64,000 nucleotides of DNA from Azospirillum oleiclasticum (GTDB lineage Bacteria > Pseudomonadota > Alphaproteobacteria > Azospirillales > Azospirillaceae). Positions within the stretch are counted from its first letter, which is position 1. Each line of letters opens with the position of its first letter. Shown here in pieces: positions 17,271-26,405 of the stretch. The DNA lies in NCBI RefSeq assembly GCF_013423485.1, contig NZ_JABFFR010000021.1, positions 172,665-236,664 of the forward strand, read 5' to 3'. Position numbers and translations under genes: made by a program. The notes beneath the pieces are model-generated. The model did not search any database and was not told the DNA's origin. It saw only the letters and a list, made by a program, of their open reading frames with translations.

Positions 17271-18004
17271 TGACCGGGACCCTGTCCGTCTTCCGGCGCG
17301 AGCTGGCGGGCTATTTCGCCACGCCCGTCGCCTATGTCTTCATCGTCGGCTTCCTGCTGCTGGCCGGCATCTTCACCTTCTACGTCGGCGGGCTGTTCGA
17401 GCGCGGGCAGGCCGACCTGAAGCCCTTCTTCATGTTCCATCCCTGGCTCTACGTCGTGATGATGCCGGCCATCGCCATGCGGTTGTGGGCGGAGGAGCGG
17501 CGCTCCGGCACCATCGAGCTGCTGCTGACGCTGCCGGTCGGGCTGGGCGGCGTGGTGCTGGGCAAGTTCCTGGCGGCCTGGGCCTTCACCGCGATCGCGC
17601 TCGCCCTGACCTTCCCGGTGTGGATCACCGTCAACCTGCTGGGCGATCCGGACAACGGGGTGATCGTCGCCAGCTACATCGGCAGCCTGCTGATGGCCGG
17701 CGGCTATCTGGCGATCTGCGCCTGCCTGTCGGCGGCGACGCGCAACCAGGTGGTGGCCTTCGTCGTCGGGGTGGTGGTCTGCCTGCTGTTCACGGTGGCG
17801 GGCAGCCCGATCGTGCTGGACGCGGTGGCCGGATGGGCGCCGTCGGTGCTTGTGGACGCGCTGGCGTCCTTCAGCTTCCTGACGCGCTTCTCCGCCATCA
17901 TGAACGGCGTCATCGACGCCCGCGACGCCGTGTTCTTCGCCTCGCTGATCGCCGTGTGGCTGTTCGCCAACACGGTGGTGGTCGATGCCAACAAGGCCGG
18001 CTGA
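17270..18004 (+). CDS. ABC-2 type permease (GldF-like)
   Basis: A 244-residue permease with six predicted membrane helices, starting MTGTLSVFRRELAGYFATPV, the typical first motif of the ABC-2/GldF group. The conserved RLWAEERRSGTIELLLTLPV coupling segment lies at about 65-84. The ATG overlaps the ATPase stop (TGATG), so the two are translated as a unit. The GldG-like gene follows 13 bp later. Together with the ATPase it should form an inner-membrane exporter or mechanotransmission module; cargo is unknown. Confidence 0.92.
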   Translation: MTGTLSVFRRELAGYFATPVAYVFIVGFLLLAGIFTFYVGGLFERGQADLKPFFMFHPWLYVVMMPAIAMRLWAEERRSGTIELLLTLPVGLGGVVLGKFLAAWAFTAIALALTFPVWITVNLLGDPDNGVIVASYIGSLLMAGGYLAICACLSAATRNQVVAFVVGVVVCLLFTVAGSPIVLDAVAGWAPSVLVDALASFSFLTRFSAIMNGVIDARDAVFFASLIAVWLFANTVVVDANKAG

Positions 18005-18017
18005 GGGAGGACGGATC

Positions 18018-19925
18018 ATGAACCGCAAAAACACGGCCGTCGTCGGGCTCGGCCTCGCCGCCGTCCTGTTCGTCGCCGTCAACGTGCTGGCGCAGGCCGG
18101 GCTGAAGGGGGCGCGGCTGGATCTGACCGCCGACCACCTCTACACCCTGTCGCCCGGCACGCAGAAAGTCATCGGGAGCTTGCGCGAGCCGGTGACGCTG
18201 CGCCTGTTCTTCTCCGACACGCTTGCGGCCGAGGTGCCGGCCATGCGCACCTACGGCACCCGCGTGCGCGAACTGCTGGAGGAATACGCCGGCCGCGCCA
18301 ACGGAAAAATCCGGCTGGAGATCATCGACCCCGAGCCCTACTCCGACGCGGAGGACCGCGCCGTCGCCGCCGGCGTGCAGGGGGTGCCGCTCGACCGCAC
18401 GAGCGGCCGGCAATTCTATTTCGGCCTGGTCGGCACCAACAGCACCGACAAACAGGAGGTCATTCCCTTCTTCCAGCAGGACCGTGAAGCCTTCCTGGAA
18501 TACGACCTGACCAAGCTGGTGCACGCGCTGGGCGACCCGAAGAAGCCCATGGTCGGCGTGCTGACCGACATCCCGCTGGAGTACGGCCCAGGCGGCATGA
18601 TGATGGCGATGCGCGGGCAATCGCAGCCCTACGCCATCCTGACCCAGCTCCGCAGCTTCTTCGACGTGCGGATGCTCGACCCGTCCGCTCCCAGCATCGG
18701 CGAGGACGTGCGCGTGCTGGTGGTCGCCCGGCCGCGCGGGCTGTCCGACGCGGCGCAATACGCCATCGACCAGTTCGTCATGCGCGGCGGCCACGCGCTG
18801 TTCCTGGTCGATCCCTATGCGGAGAGCCAGACCAACCCGCAGACCGGCATGCCCGATCCTGGACCGGAAAAGGCGGCGGCCCTGCCCCGGCTGTTCGACG
18901 CCTGGGGCATCGCCATGGCGGCCGACCGTTTCGTGGCCGACCCGCGCCTTGCGCTCAATGTCAGCGCCGGGGATCAGGCGCGCCGCCGCACCGTCCCCTA
19001 CCCCGCCTGGCTGTCGGTGGGCGAGGCGAACCAGGACCGCGGCGATGTGGTGACCGCGCAGATCGGTGCCGTCAACATCGCGTCGGCCGGCGGCCTGTCG
19101 AAGAAGGATGGCGCCGCCATCACCCTGACGCCGCTGATCACCTCCTCCCCCGCCGCCCAGCTCGTGCCGACGACGGAGATGCGGGCGCGGCCGGAGCCGG
19201 AGAAGCTGATGGCCATGCTGAAGGCCGGCGACGGGGCCACCCAGGTGCTCGCCGCCCGCGTCACAGGCCCGCTGAAGAGCGCCTTCCCCGACGGCCCGCC
19301 GCCGGTCAAGGAGGGCGAGGCCGCCCCGCCCGCCGGCCAGCATCTGGCGGAGAGCCGCCAGCCGGCCAACCTGATCATCATCGCCGACAGCGACCTGATC
19401 GAGGACCGCTTCTGGGTCGAGGACCAGTCGATGTTCGGGCAGCGGGTGCTGGCACCCTTCGCCGGCAACGGCGACCTGATCGTCAACGCGGTGGAGAACC
19501 TGACCGGCAGCTCCGACCTGATCGGGCTGCGCGGGCGCGCCGGCTCCACCCGCCCCTTCACGCTGGTGGAGGATCTCCGCCGCTCCGCCGGGCAGCAGAT
19601 GCTGGCGCGGGAGCAGGAGCTTCAGACCCGCCTGAAGGAGGCGGAACGCCAGCTCGCCGACCTTCAGGGCAAGCAGAAGGCCGGCGCGTCCGCCATGCTG
19701 TCGGCGGAGGAGACGCAGGCCATCGAGCGGTTCCGGCAGGAGGCCGTGCGCATCCGCAAGGAGCTGCGCGACGTGCAGCACAGCCTGAACAAGGACATCG
19801 AGGGGCTGTCCGCCGCGGTCAAGGCGGTGAACATCGTCGCCGTGCCACTGGTGGTGGCGCTGGCCGCGGCGGGTGTCGCCGGCGTGCGTTCGCGCCGCCG
19901 GCAGCGCCGCAGCGACCCGGAGTGA
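18018..19925 (+). CDS. GldG-like ABC-associated periplasmic/membrane protein
   Basis: A 635-residue protein. The N-terminal membrane helix (AVVGLGLAAVLFVAVNVLAQ) is followed by the GldG core: LDLTADHLYTLSPGTQKVIG, LREPVTLRLFFSD, RVRELLEEYAG, and KIRLEIIDPEPYSDAEDRAV. Residues about 530-610 form a charged coiled coil (REQELQTRLKEAERQLADLQ, then RFRQEAVRIRKELRDVQH), and the protein ends with a second membrane helix (VNIVAVPLVVALAAAGVAGV) and an Arg-rich tail. It is therefore anchored at both ends with the bulk outside the cytoplasm. GGGAGG precedes ATG 18018. Third gene of the operon. Confidence 0.9.
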   Translation: MNRKNTAVVGLGLAAVLFVAVNVLAQAGLKGARLDLTADHLYTLSPGTQKVIGSLREPVTLRLFFSDTLAAEVPAMRTYGTRVRELLEEYAGRANGKIRLEIIDPEPYSDAEDRAVAAGVQGVPLDRTSGRQFYFGLVGTNSTDKQEVIPFFQQDREAFLEYDLTKLVHALGDPKKPMVGVLTDIPLEYGPGGMMMAMRGQSQPYAILTQLRSFFDVRMLDPSAPSIGEDVRVLVVARPRGLSDAAQYAIDQFVMRGGHALFLVDPYAESQTNPQTGMPDPGPEKAAALPRLFDAWGIAMAADRFVADPRLALNVSAGDQARRRTVPYPAWLSVGEANQDRGDVVTAQIGAVNIASAGGLSKKDGAAITLTPLITSSPAAQLVPTTEMRARPEPEKLMAMLKAGDGATQVLAARVTGPLKSAFPDGPPPVKEGEAAPPAGQHLAESRQPANLIIIADSDLIEDRFWVEDQSMFGQRVLAPFAGNGDLIVNAVENLTGSSDLIGLRGRAGSTRPFTLVEDLRRSAGQQMLAREQELQTRLKEAERQLADLQGKQKAGASAMLSAEETQAIERFRQEAVRIRKELRDVQHSLNKDIEGLSAAVKAVNIVAVPLVVALAAAGVAGVRSRRRQRRSDPE

Positions 19926-19939
19926 GGAGGGACGATCCC

Positions 19940-21004
19940 ATGCAGACCAAGACCCTGCTGGTTCTGGGGCTGGCCACCGCGGCGGCGGTGGCCGGTGCCG
20001 GCTGGGCGCTCAACCACCAGCCGGAGGTGCGGACGGAGATCGCGACCGGCGGTCCGCTCTTCCCCGCCCTGATGAACCAGGTGAACGATGTGACGCGCAT
20101 CGATCTCGTGTCGGCCAAGGGCGTGGCGACGTTGGCGCGCGATGGCGAGCGGTGGATCGTCCTCCAGAAGGACGGTTACCCGGCCGACGCGAACCTCGTG
20201 AAGGCCGCGGTCGTGGGCGTGGCGCAGGCCACCATCGTGGACGCGCGCACCGCACTCCCCGACCTCTACGACCGCATCGGCGTGCAGGACCCGGACGCCA
20301 AGGGGGCGACCTCCACCCGGCTGACGCTCGGTGCCGGAGACGCACCGCTGGCGTCGCTGATCCTGGGCAACGAGGCGGCGCGCGGCGGCCCCGGTCAGGC
20401 GTCCACCCTCTATGTCCGCAAGGCCGGCGAGGCGCAGTCCTGGCTGGTGCGCGGACCGGCCGAGCGGCTGGAGGCGGACCCCATGCGCTGGGTGGACCGG
20501 ACGGTGCCCCGCTTGCCGCGGGAGCGGCTGGCCTCGGTGGAGATCCGGCAGCCGGACGGGACGGAGCTCCGGCTGTCGCGCGCCTCCCCCACCGAGCCGG
20601 CCTTCACCGCCACCGGCCTGCCGGAGGGCGCACAGCCCAAGGCTTCCGCCATCGACGAGACGACGGGAGCGCTCGGCTACCTGAGCTTCGAGGATGTCGG
20701 CAAGACCGACCCGGCCTGGTTCAAGGACGGCACGACGGCGGTGTTCCGCAGCTTCGACGGGATGGTGCTGACGGTGCGTCAGGCCAGGCGCGAGGACGCC
20801 CGCTGGCTGACCTTCGATGCCGCCTTCGACGGCGAGGCCGCCAAGGCGCACGCCGGTGCCGCGGGGCTGTTGAAGCCGGAGGAGGTGGAGGCGCAGGCAA
20901 AGGACTGGCACGCCCGCTTCGCCGGCTGGTCCTTCAAGGTCTACGACGCGCTGGGCGAGAACTTCGCCCGCAAACCCGACGACGTCGTGCAGAAGGAGTC
21001 GTGA
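19940..21004 (+). CDS. DUF4340 domain protein of the Gld-type operon
   Basis: A 354-residue protein with an N-terminal membrane anchor (TLLVLGLATAAAVAGAGWAL) and a periplasmic region with repeated DUF4340 elements: DVTRIDLVSAKGVATLARDG, ERWIVLQKDGYPADANLVK, and RWVDRTVPRLPRERLASVEI. GAGGAGGG precedes ATG 19940; a GTG at 19922 overlapping the previous stop is less likely. DUF4340 genes regularly close operons of this type. The role is unknown; a structural partner of the GldG-like protein is a reasonable guess. The operon ends at a strong hairpin 7 bp after this gene. Confidence 0.88.
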   Translation: MQTKTLLVLGLATAAAVAGAGWALNHQPEVRTEIATGGPLFPALMNQVNDVTRIDLVSAKGVATLARDGERWIVLQKDGYPADANLVKAAVVGVAQATIVDARTALPDLYDRIGVQDPDAKGATSTRLTLGAGDAPLASLILGNEAARGGPGQASTLYVRKAGEAQSWLVRGPAERLEADPMRWVDRTVPRLPRERLASVEIRQPDGTELRLSRASPTEPAFTATGLPEGAQPKASAIDETTGALGYLSFEDVGKTDPAWFKDGTTAVFRSFDGMVLTVRQARREDARWLTFDAAFDGEAAKAHAGAAGLLKPEEVEAQAKDWHARFAGWSFKVYDALGENFARKPDDVVQKES

Positions 21005-21011
21005 ACGCCGT

Positions 21012-21048
21012 GCCCGGACGCACCCGCGACTCGCGGGTGCGTCCGGGC
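21012..21048 (+). terminator. Very strong hairpin after the Gld-type operon
   Basis: A 17 bp perfect GC-rich stem (left arm 21012-21028, right arm 21032-21048) with a 3-base loop ACT, 7 bp after the DUF4340 stop. There is no T-tract, but the stem stability fits a terminator or mRNA end protector. It also lies 25 bp from the end of the opposing small membrane gene. Confidence 0.8.
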
Positions 21049-21073
21049 TCATGTCGGAGAGCGGCCGGCCGCG

Positions 21074-21292
21074 TCAGCCGCGGGCGAACCACAGAAGCAG
21101 ACGCAGGCCGAGCACCAGGACACCACTTGCGACGATGCCCATCAGCGCATCCGCAGCCCCCATGTCGCTGCCGTTCCAGATCATCCAGCCGACCAGGACC
21201 AGACCGATCAGCAGCCCGATGAAGAACCACCGGACCAGGCTGTTCTCGATCAGCACGTCCCACAACGCTTCCATCAGGTCGATCATCGCCAT
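21074..21292 (-). CDS. Small two-helix membrane protein
   Basis: A 72-residue protein starting at ATG 21292 (MAMIDLMEALWDVLIENSLV). Two membrane helices are predicted: WFFIGLLIGLVLVGWMIW (about 23-40) and ADALMGIVASGVLVLGLRLL (about 47-66), with an acidic loop between. No family recognised. The frame is open to 21370 but the upstream part is Pro/Arg-rich and unlike a protein start; ATG 21286 is also possible. It is convergent with the Gld-type operon. Confidence 0.6.
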   Translation of the reverse strand: MAMIDLMEALWDVLIENSLVRWFFIGLLIGLVLVGWMIWNGSDMGAADALMGIVASGVLVLGLRLLLWFARG

Positions 21293-21459
21293 TCCGGAAT
21301 CAGTCCGCGAGCCCGCGCCGGGCATCGACCGGAACATTGAAGCCACGACAGGATTGCGCGAAGCCGGCAAACCGGAAAGCCCTTTCTTGCCCTTGGGCCC
21401 CTGGCTGCCAAGGCGCCGCTCGGCATGGTTCCGACCTCATGCGGGCGGACTGGTGAGGC

Positions 21460-22419
21460 TCACCCCGCGACGGGGCGCCACGCCGCGGCGCAGGCCAAAA
21501 GGTCCTGGAGCCGGTCCACCGGCCCGGCGAAGGCCGGGGCCAGCAGCGGGAATTCGACGGTCGCGAGGTTGACCGCGTGCACCCGCTCCGGCGGTTCGAA
21601 TGCGTGGCGGTGGCGGTCCAGCAGCCGAGAGAAGTTGCGGCGCGCGGCGTCGGCGAACAACCGCCGCCGCCCGTCCGCGTCGTCGTAGAGATGGGCGCTG
21701 CCGCCGCCGAACCGACCGAACTGCGGGATCATCGTGAAGGCCACCGTCAGCCCGGCGGCACGTGCCCGCATGCAGTAGTCCATGTCGTCGTACATCAACG
21801 GCGCGTAATCCTCGTCCAGCGGCCCGAGGCGGTCGAGCGCCCGGCGGGACAGGATCCAGGGCGAGCGGACGGCCATCTGGCAGGTGGTCAGATGGGTGCG
21901 CAGACTCCGGCCGACATCGCCGACGAACGTCTTCGTCAGGTTCAGCAGGTACAGCCGCGACTTGCCGTCCGCCACCGGGCCATCGATGACGTTCACCAAC
22001 CGCTCCGGCGGGGCACCCGCGCTCGCCCATTGCCGCGTGACCGGCACCTCCTCCGGCCGGCAGCGCACACCGTAGCCGCCGGTTCCCCGCCCACCCAATA
22101 TGTCGATCCCCAGCGCGTCCATGATCGACGCGCAGCCCGCCAGCCAGTTGGCCGCCAGGATCAGATCGTCGTCCTGCACGATGGCGATGTGATCGCCACC
22201 CGCCGCCGCCAGTCCGGCGTTGTTGGCCCGCACCTCCCACACATCGTCAGTCACCAGCAGGCGGTCGGCGTAACGCTCCATGATGGCGCGCGTGCCGTCG
22301 GTGCTGCCATCGTCCACCAGCACCAACTCGGCCTTGGGCGCCGAGCGGCGGAGCTGATGCAGCAGGACGTCGAGGTAATGCGCCTTGTTGTGGGCGCTAA
22401 GCACGATGCTGAGACGCAT
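21460..22419 (-). CDS. Family 2 glycosyltransferase
   Basis: A 319-residue GT-A fold enzyme. It starts at ATG 22419 with MRLSIVLSAHNKAHYLDVLL, then ELVLVDDGSTDGTRAIMERY (nucleotide binding, about 30-49) and the DxD-type metal motif IAIVQDDDLILAANW (about 76-90). A later DEDYAPLMYDDMDYCMRARAAG block is the ED-type catalytic and acceptor region. It transfers a sugar from a nucleotide sugar; acceptor unknown. It lies close to rnk and 1 kb from the polysaccharide operon, so surface-glycan synthesis is likely. Cytoplasmic, no membrane helix. Confidence 0.88.
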   Translation of the reverse strand: MRLSIVLSAHNKAHYLDVLLHQLRRSAPKAELVLVDDGSTDGTRAIMERYADRLLVTDDVWEVRANNAGLAAAGGDHIAIVQDDDLILAANWLAGCASIMDALGIDILGGRGTGGYGVRCRPEEVPVTRQWASAGAPPERLVNVIDGPVADGKSRLYLLNLTKTFVGDVGRSLRTHLTTCQMAVRSPWILSRRALDRLGPLDEDYAPLMYDDMDYCMRARAAGLTVAFTMIPQFGRFGGGSAHLYDDADGRRRLFADAARRNFSRLLDRHRHAFEPPERVHAVNLATVEFPLLAPAFAGPVDRLQDLLACAAAWRPVAG

Positions 22420-22504
22420 GGGCGGGTGGTCCTGCGGTGGGGAGCCAGGCGCGAGCCCGCGGCTCCGGCTCGTCCCGGTGATCGTCCGCAAATCCCGCCG
22501 GCGG

Positions 22505-22903
22505 TCAACCGCCGCGTTCGACCTCCAGCACCGTCAGGGTCCTGGCCTCCCCCTGCCGGTCGTACCAGCGGATGGACCGGCCTTCCGCGACACCGATCAG
22601 GGCGGCGCCGATGGGCGTCAGGATCGACAGCCTGCCGTTCTCCAGATCGGCTTCCCCCGGGTAGACGAGCGTGATGCGCCGGCATTGCCCCGTGCTCTCA
22701 TCGCGGAAAGTCACCTCGGCGTTCATGGTGACGATCGACGGAGCGATGTCCGGCACCTCCGTCACAGCGGCCCGGTCCAGCTCGCGGGAGAGGTAATCGT
22801 AGACGTCGGGGGCGGTGTCGGCCACCGTCTCGACCAGAGCGGACAAGCGGCTGTGGTCGGCGGCGGTCAAGGTGATTGCGGGAAACGGTTCGGCGGATCG
22901 CAT
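22505..22903 (-). CDS. rnk: Rnk/GreA-GreB C-terminal family regulator
   Basis: A 132-residue protein with a short N-terminal coiled coil (ADHSRLSALVETVADTAPDV, DYLSRELDRAAV) and the GreA/GreB C-terminal FKBP-like domain: SIVTMNAEVTFRD, RRITLVYPGEADLENGRLSI and LTPIGAALIGVAEGRSIRW. The short N-terminus and the domain order match Rnk, regulator of nucleoside diphosphate kinase, rather than a cleavage factor. It is expected to bind RNA polymerase at the secondary channel. ATG 22903 follows AAAAGGGGACC. Confidence 0.88.
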   Translation of the reverse strand: MRSAEPFPAITLTAADHSRLSALVETVADTAPDVYDYLSRELDRAAVTEVPDIAPSIVTMNAEVTFRDESTGQCRRITLVYPGEADLENGRLSILTPIGAALIGVAEGRSIRWYDRQGEARTLTVLEVERGG

Positions 22904-23324
22904 GGCGGTCCCCTTTTGAAAGTCATGGATCGTCCCGTCCACCGGCCGTGGCGCGGCGGGGTGCGGGCACTTGGGATGGGCGAAGGGGATTGGGTGCGGC
23001 CCCGGCCGGTGCAGGCGTCCTGGTTCAGACGGCCGGATCCGGGGCGAACCGGCGCGCTTGGCGGCGGTCCCCAGGGAACGGACCGAAGACGGTACGGATC
23101 GGGTGCGTCATGACCCCTTCAGGATGCGCACCGCCGGCAGCGAAATCAAGGGCCGGCGATCCAGGCACCACAGGCGGACAGCCATCGGCGGTCGGCCCGA
23201 GCCTGCCGTCTGGCGAGATCGCGCCGAAAGGCGTGGAACCAGCGTGATCCGCGTTCCGCGACCAGCAATTTCGATGGGAGAACGGGGACGGGCGTTCAAG
23301 ACGCCGAAGGTCAAGGCTGAGTAA
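22904..23324. other. Intergenic region between rnk and tRNA-Thr
   Basis: About 420 bases. I see no gene, repeat or clear regulatory motif apart from the presumed rnk promoter on the minus strand. Open frames here lack start signals and family features. Confidence 0.5.
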
Positions 23325-23399
<75 letters not shown>

Positions 23400-23419
23400 G
23401 CCGCCCTGAAGTGGCGCGG

Positions 23420-23448
23420 GTTATGCCACAGGGATCCGGGTCGCGCAA
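23420..23448 (-). promoter_or_regulatory. Probable promoter of tRNA-Thr
   Basis: Minus strand TTGCGC (23443-23448), 17 bp spacer, CATAAC (23420-23425), 20 bp before the mature tRNA 5' end. Spacing is ideal and both boxes match at four or more positions. Confidence 0.5.
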
Positions 23449-23469
23449 GCCGAAAACACTGGAAAATAT

Positions 23470-25401
23470 TCATACCTGCACTCCGGCGGGAGCGGGTGCT
23501 TCGGCGCGCTGGTAATCGGGCACGATGGTGGACAACAGCGCCAGCACGCGCGCCTCGTCGCCACCACGGGCGGTCGCCTCCAGCTCCGCCAGGGTGCGGT
23601 TGATCAGCGCGTGATCGATGGCGCGGGGAGCGGCCAGGAACACGCCGTCGGCCTCCGTGCGCGTCGGCGCCTCGGCGGCGGACAGGATCTCCTCGAACAG
23701 CTTCTCGCCGGGGCGCAGGCCGGTGAACTCGATCTTCACGTCGTGATCGGGCCGCAGCCCCATCAGGCGGATCATCTGGCGGGCAAGGTCCACGATCTTC
23801 ACCGGCTCGCCCATGTCGAGCACCAGGATCTTGCCGCGCTCCTCCGCCCGGTCGGCGCCATGGGCCGAGGCCTGGAGCACCAGCTCCACCGCCTCGCGCA
23901 CCGTCATGAAATAGCGGCGCATGTCGGGGTGGGTCACGGTCAGCGGGCCGCCGCGGGCGAGCTGGCGCTGGAACAGCGGCACCACCGACCCGGACGAGCC
24001 GAGCACGTTGCCGAAGCGTACGGTCATGAAGCGGGTGCGCACCTCCGCCCCGTCGCGCGGCGGCAGCAGGTCCAACGCCTGGCAATAGGCTTCCGCGCAG
24101 CGCTTGGTTGCGCCCATGGCGCTGGTCGGGCGGATCGCCTTGTCGGTGGAAATCAGCACCATGGCGACGCAGCCGGCGGCGCGCGCCGCGTCGGCCACGT
24201 TGCGGGTGCCGATGACGTTGGTCAGCGCGCCCTCGGCCGGGTTGGCCTCGACCAGCGGCACATGCTTCAACGCGGCGGCGTGGAACACCAGCGCCGGCCG
24301 GTGCTCCTGGAACAGGCGGGCGACGCGGTCGCGGTCGCGCACGTCGGCCAGCGCGGCGTGCAGGTGCACCTCCGGGTGCCGCTCGCGGATTTCCATGTCG
24401 ATGCTGTAGAGGTTGAACTCCCCGCTATCGACCAGCACCAGCTCGGACGGGCCGAGTGCCGCGATCTGACGGGTCAGCTCCGCACCGATGGTGCCGCCGG
24501 CACCGGTCACCAGCACACGCCGGCCGCCGATCAGCCCCTCGATGGCGCCGCGGTTCAGCACCGCCTGCGGCCGGCCCAGCAGATCCTCCAGCGCGATCGG
24601 GCGCACCTCGATCTTGCCCTCGCCCAGCGCCGACTTGAACTCCGTCAGGCTGGGCAGGCGGGCGAGCGACAGACCCAGCGCCTCCGCCCCATCCAGCAGG
24701 CTGCGGATGACGGCGCCGGAAATTTCGGCCTGACCCTTGGCGACGATCAGGCGTTGCGGGCGGTCGCCCTGCCCTTCCAGGCGCTCCACCACGGCAGCGA
24801 GCTCGTCCGGCCCGCCCAGCACCGGCACGCCGCGGATGGAATGGCCGACGCGGCGTCCCTTCTCGTCGATGATGCCGACCACGCGGTAGGTCGCGCGCGC
24901 ATCGCGGGCCAGGGAGCGGATGAACAGCTCGGCCCCGTCCCCCACCCCGACCAGAAGCACCGGGATCGCCGGCATGCCGGGATCACGGAAGCCGACCTTG
25001 CCGTCCTTGGCCAGCCGGTAAAGGAAGCGCGGCGCTCCAAGCAGCCCCAACTGCACCAGCCACAGGATCGGCGGCACCGAGCGCGGCAGCGCGTCCAACC
25101 GGGTCAGCAGGAACATCACCAGCACCAGCGTCAGCACCGCCACGGTCACCGCGCGGATGAGCTGGAGCAGATCGGGGATGGACGCGTAGCGCCAGATGCC
25201 CTTGTAGAGACCGAACACCCGGAACACGACGGCGGAGATCGCCACCATGATGGGCAGTCCGACGAGCAGCGGGTCGCGGAACTGGCCGAAGGCGTCGTCG
25301 CCCACGCGCAGATACAGCGCCAGCACGAAGGCGACGGCGGTCATCGCCAGATCGTGCAGGTAGACGAGGACGCCGCGCGGCGTGAACAGACGTTTTCTCA
25401 T
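23470..25401 (-). CDS. CapD/WbpM-like nucleoside-diphosphate-sugar 4,6-dehydratase
   Basis: A 643-residue inner-membrane enzyme. Four membrane helices fill about residues 10-135 (GVLVYLHDLAMTAVAFVLAL onward). A CoA-binding-like/NAD domain follows, and then the catalytic SDR domain with VLVTGAGGTIGAELTRQIAA (about 290-309), VFHAAALKHVPLVE, and STDKAIRPTSAMGATKR. The last has the S-M-K triad (Met in place of Tyr) typical of WbpM-type UDP-GlcNAc 4,6-dehydratases. Start ATG 25401 (MRKRLFTPRG). Last gene of the four-gene glycan operon. It should make UDP-4-keto-6-deoxy-GlcNAc, the precursor of QuiNAc or FucNAc. Confidence 0.92.
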   Translation of the reverse strand: MRKRLFTPRGVLVYLHDLAMTAVAFVLALYLRVGDDAFGQFRDPLLVGLPIMVAISAVVFRVFGLYKGIWRYASIPDLLQLIRAVTVAVLTLVLVMFLLTRLDALPRSVPPILWLVQLGLLGAPRFLYRLAKDGKVGFRDPGMPAIPVLLVGVGDGAELFIRSLARDARATYRVVGIIDEKGRRVGHSIRGVPVLGGPDELAAVVERLEGQGDRPQRLIVAKGQAEISGAVIRSLLDGAEALGLSLARLPSLTEFKSALGEGKIEVRPIALEDLLGRPQAVLNRGAIEGLIGGRRVLVTGAGGTIGAELTRQIAALGPSELVLVDSGEFNLYSIDMEIRERHPEVHLHAALADVRDRDRVARLFQEHRPALVFHAAALKHVPLVEANPAEGALTNVIGTRNVADAARAAGCVAMVLISTDKAIRPTSAMGATKRCAEAYCQALDLLPPRDGAEVRTRFMTVRFGNVLGSSGSVVPLFQRQLARGGPLTVTHPDMRRYFMTVREAVELVLQASAHGADRAEERGKILVLDMGEPVKIVDLARQMIRLMGLRPDHDVKIEFTGLRPGEKLFEEILSAAEAPTRTEADGVFLAAPRAIDHALINRTLAELEATARGGDEARVLALLSTIVPDYQRAEAPAPAGVQV

Positions 25402-25448
25402 GAACCGGACTCTCGTGAAACCGGTCCTCGTGGACCGGACTGCCTCTG

Positions 25449-26405
25449 TCAGCCTTGTGGCCGTGCTTTGAACCATTCGGCGGTCGCCTGCAAACCTTGC
25501 GCGCGGTCATGGGGCGGCGCCCATTCCAACGCGCTGCGGATACCGCGGTCATCCACCACCAGCGAGCCACCAACGCGGTCCCAGGTCGCCGACCGACCGG
25601 CCAGCCGCGCCGCCAGCGCCAGCGCGCCGGCCGGCATGGGGATCAGGCGCGCCGGCAGGCCGAGCGCGCCGGCAATGTCGCGGATCAGCGTCGGCGTGGA
25701 TGGCGGATCGCCGTCGTGCAGGAGAAAGGTGCCGCCGGAAGCACCGGGGTGATTCAGGCACCGTTCGATGGCGTCGGCGAGGTTGCCGACGTACAGCAGG
25801 CTGCGGCGGTTGTCCACCGCGCCCAGCGGCAGCGGAACGCCGCGCCGCACCAATTCCATCAGCGTGCGGAAGTTGCCACCCACACCGGGGCCGTAGACCA
25901 GAGGCGGGCGCAGCACGCAAACCTGCATGCCCGAGCGCGCCGCGATCTCCGCCAGCGCCAGCTCCGCCTCCCGCTTGGAGACGCCGTAGGGGCTGTGCGG
26001 GTCGGGGGGCGTGCGGTCGCTCACCGGCTCGGGCCGGCTCTCGTTGCAGACCGCCTTGATGCTGCTGACGAACACGAAGCGCGCCACGCCGGCCGCCGCC
26101 GCGAACTCGGCAAGGCGGGCGGTGCCGTCGCGGTTGACGGCGCGGAATTCGGCGAGCGGGTCGGCAGCCGTGTCACGCATGACGTGGACACGGGCGGCCA
26201 GATGCACCACGGCATCGATCCCGCCCAACGCCGCCGACCAGTCGGTGTGCGCGTCGATTCCCGCGATCAACGCCGTCTCCACCTGCGGCGGAAGGCTGTG
26301 CGTGCCGCGTACGGCCGCGCGCACCGCATGCCCCCGCTCCAGCAGAAGCGGCACGAGGTGGCGTCCGACGAAACCGGTCGCACCGGTGACCAGCACCCGG
26401 CTCAT
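25449..26405 (-). CDS. NAD-dependent sugar epimerase/4-ketoreductase
   Basis: A 318-residue extended SDR. It has the Rossmann motif MSRVLVTGATGFVGRHLVPL, the AVVHLAARVHVM segment, the Ser of FVFVSSIKAV and the catalytic YxxxK in SPYGVSKREAELAL. This subgroup includes WbpV and the QuiNAc reductase WreQ. Placed between a WecA-like transferase and a CapD-like dehydratase, it most likely reduces the 4-keto sugar to give UDP-QuiNAc, or reduces it after transfer to the lipid carrier. Its ATG overlaps the previous stop by 4 bp (ATGA), indicating translational coupling. Confidence 0.88.
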   Translation of the reverse strand: MSRVLVTGATGFVGRHLVPLLLERGHAVRAAVRGTHSLPPQVETALIAGIDAHTDWSAALGGIDAVVHLAARVHVMRDTAADPLAEFRAVNRDGTARLAEFAAAAGVARFVFVSSIKAVCNESRPEPVSDRTPPDPHSPYGVSKREAELALAEIAARSGMQVCVLRPPLVYGPGVGGNFRTLMELVRRGVPLPLGAVDNRRSLLYVGNLADAIERCLNHPGASGGTFLLHDGDPPSTPTLIRDIAGALGLPARLIPMPAGALALAARLAGRSATWDRVGGSLVVDDRGIRSALEWAPPHDRAQGLQATAEWFKARPQG

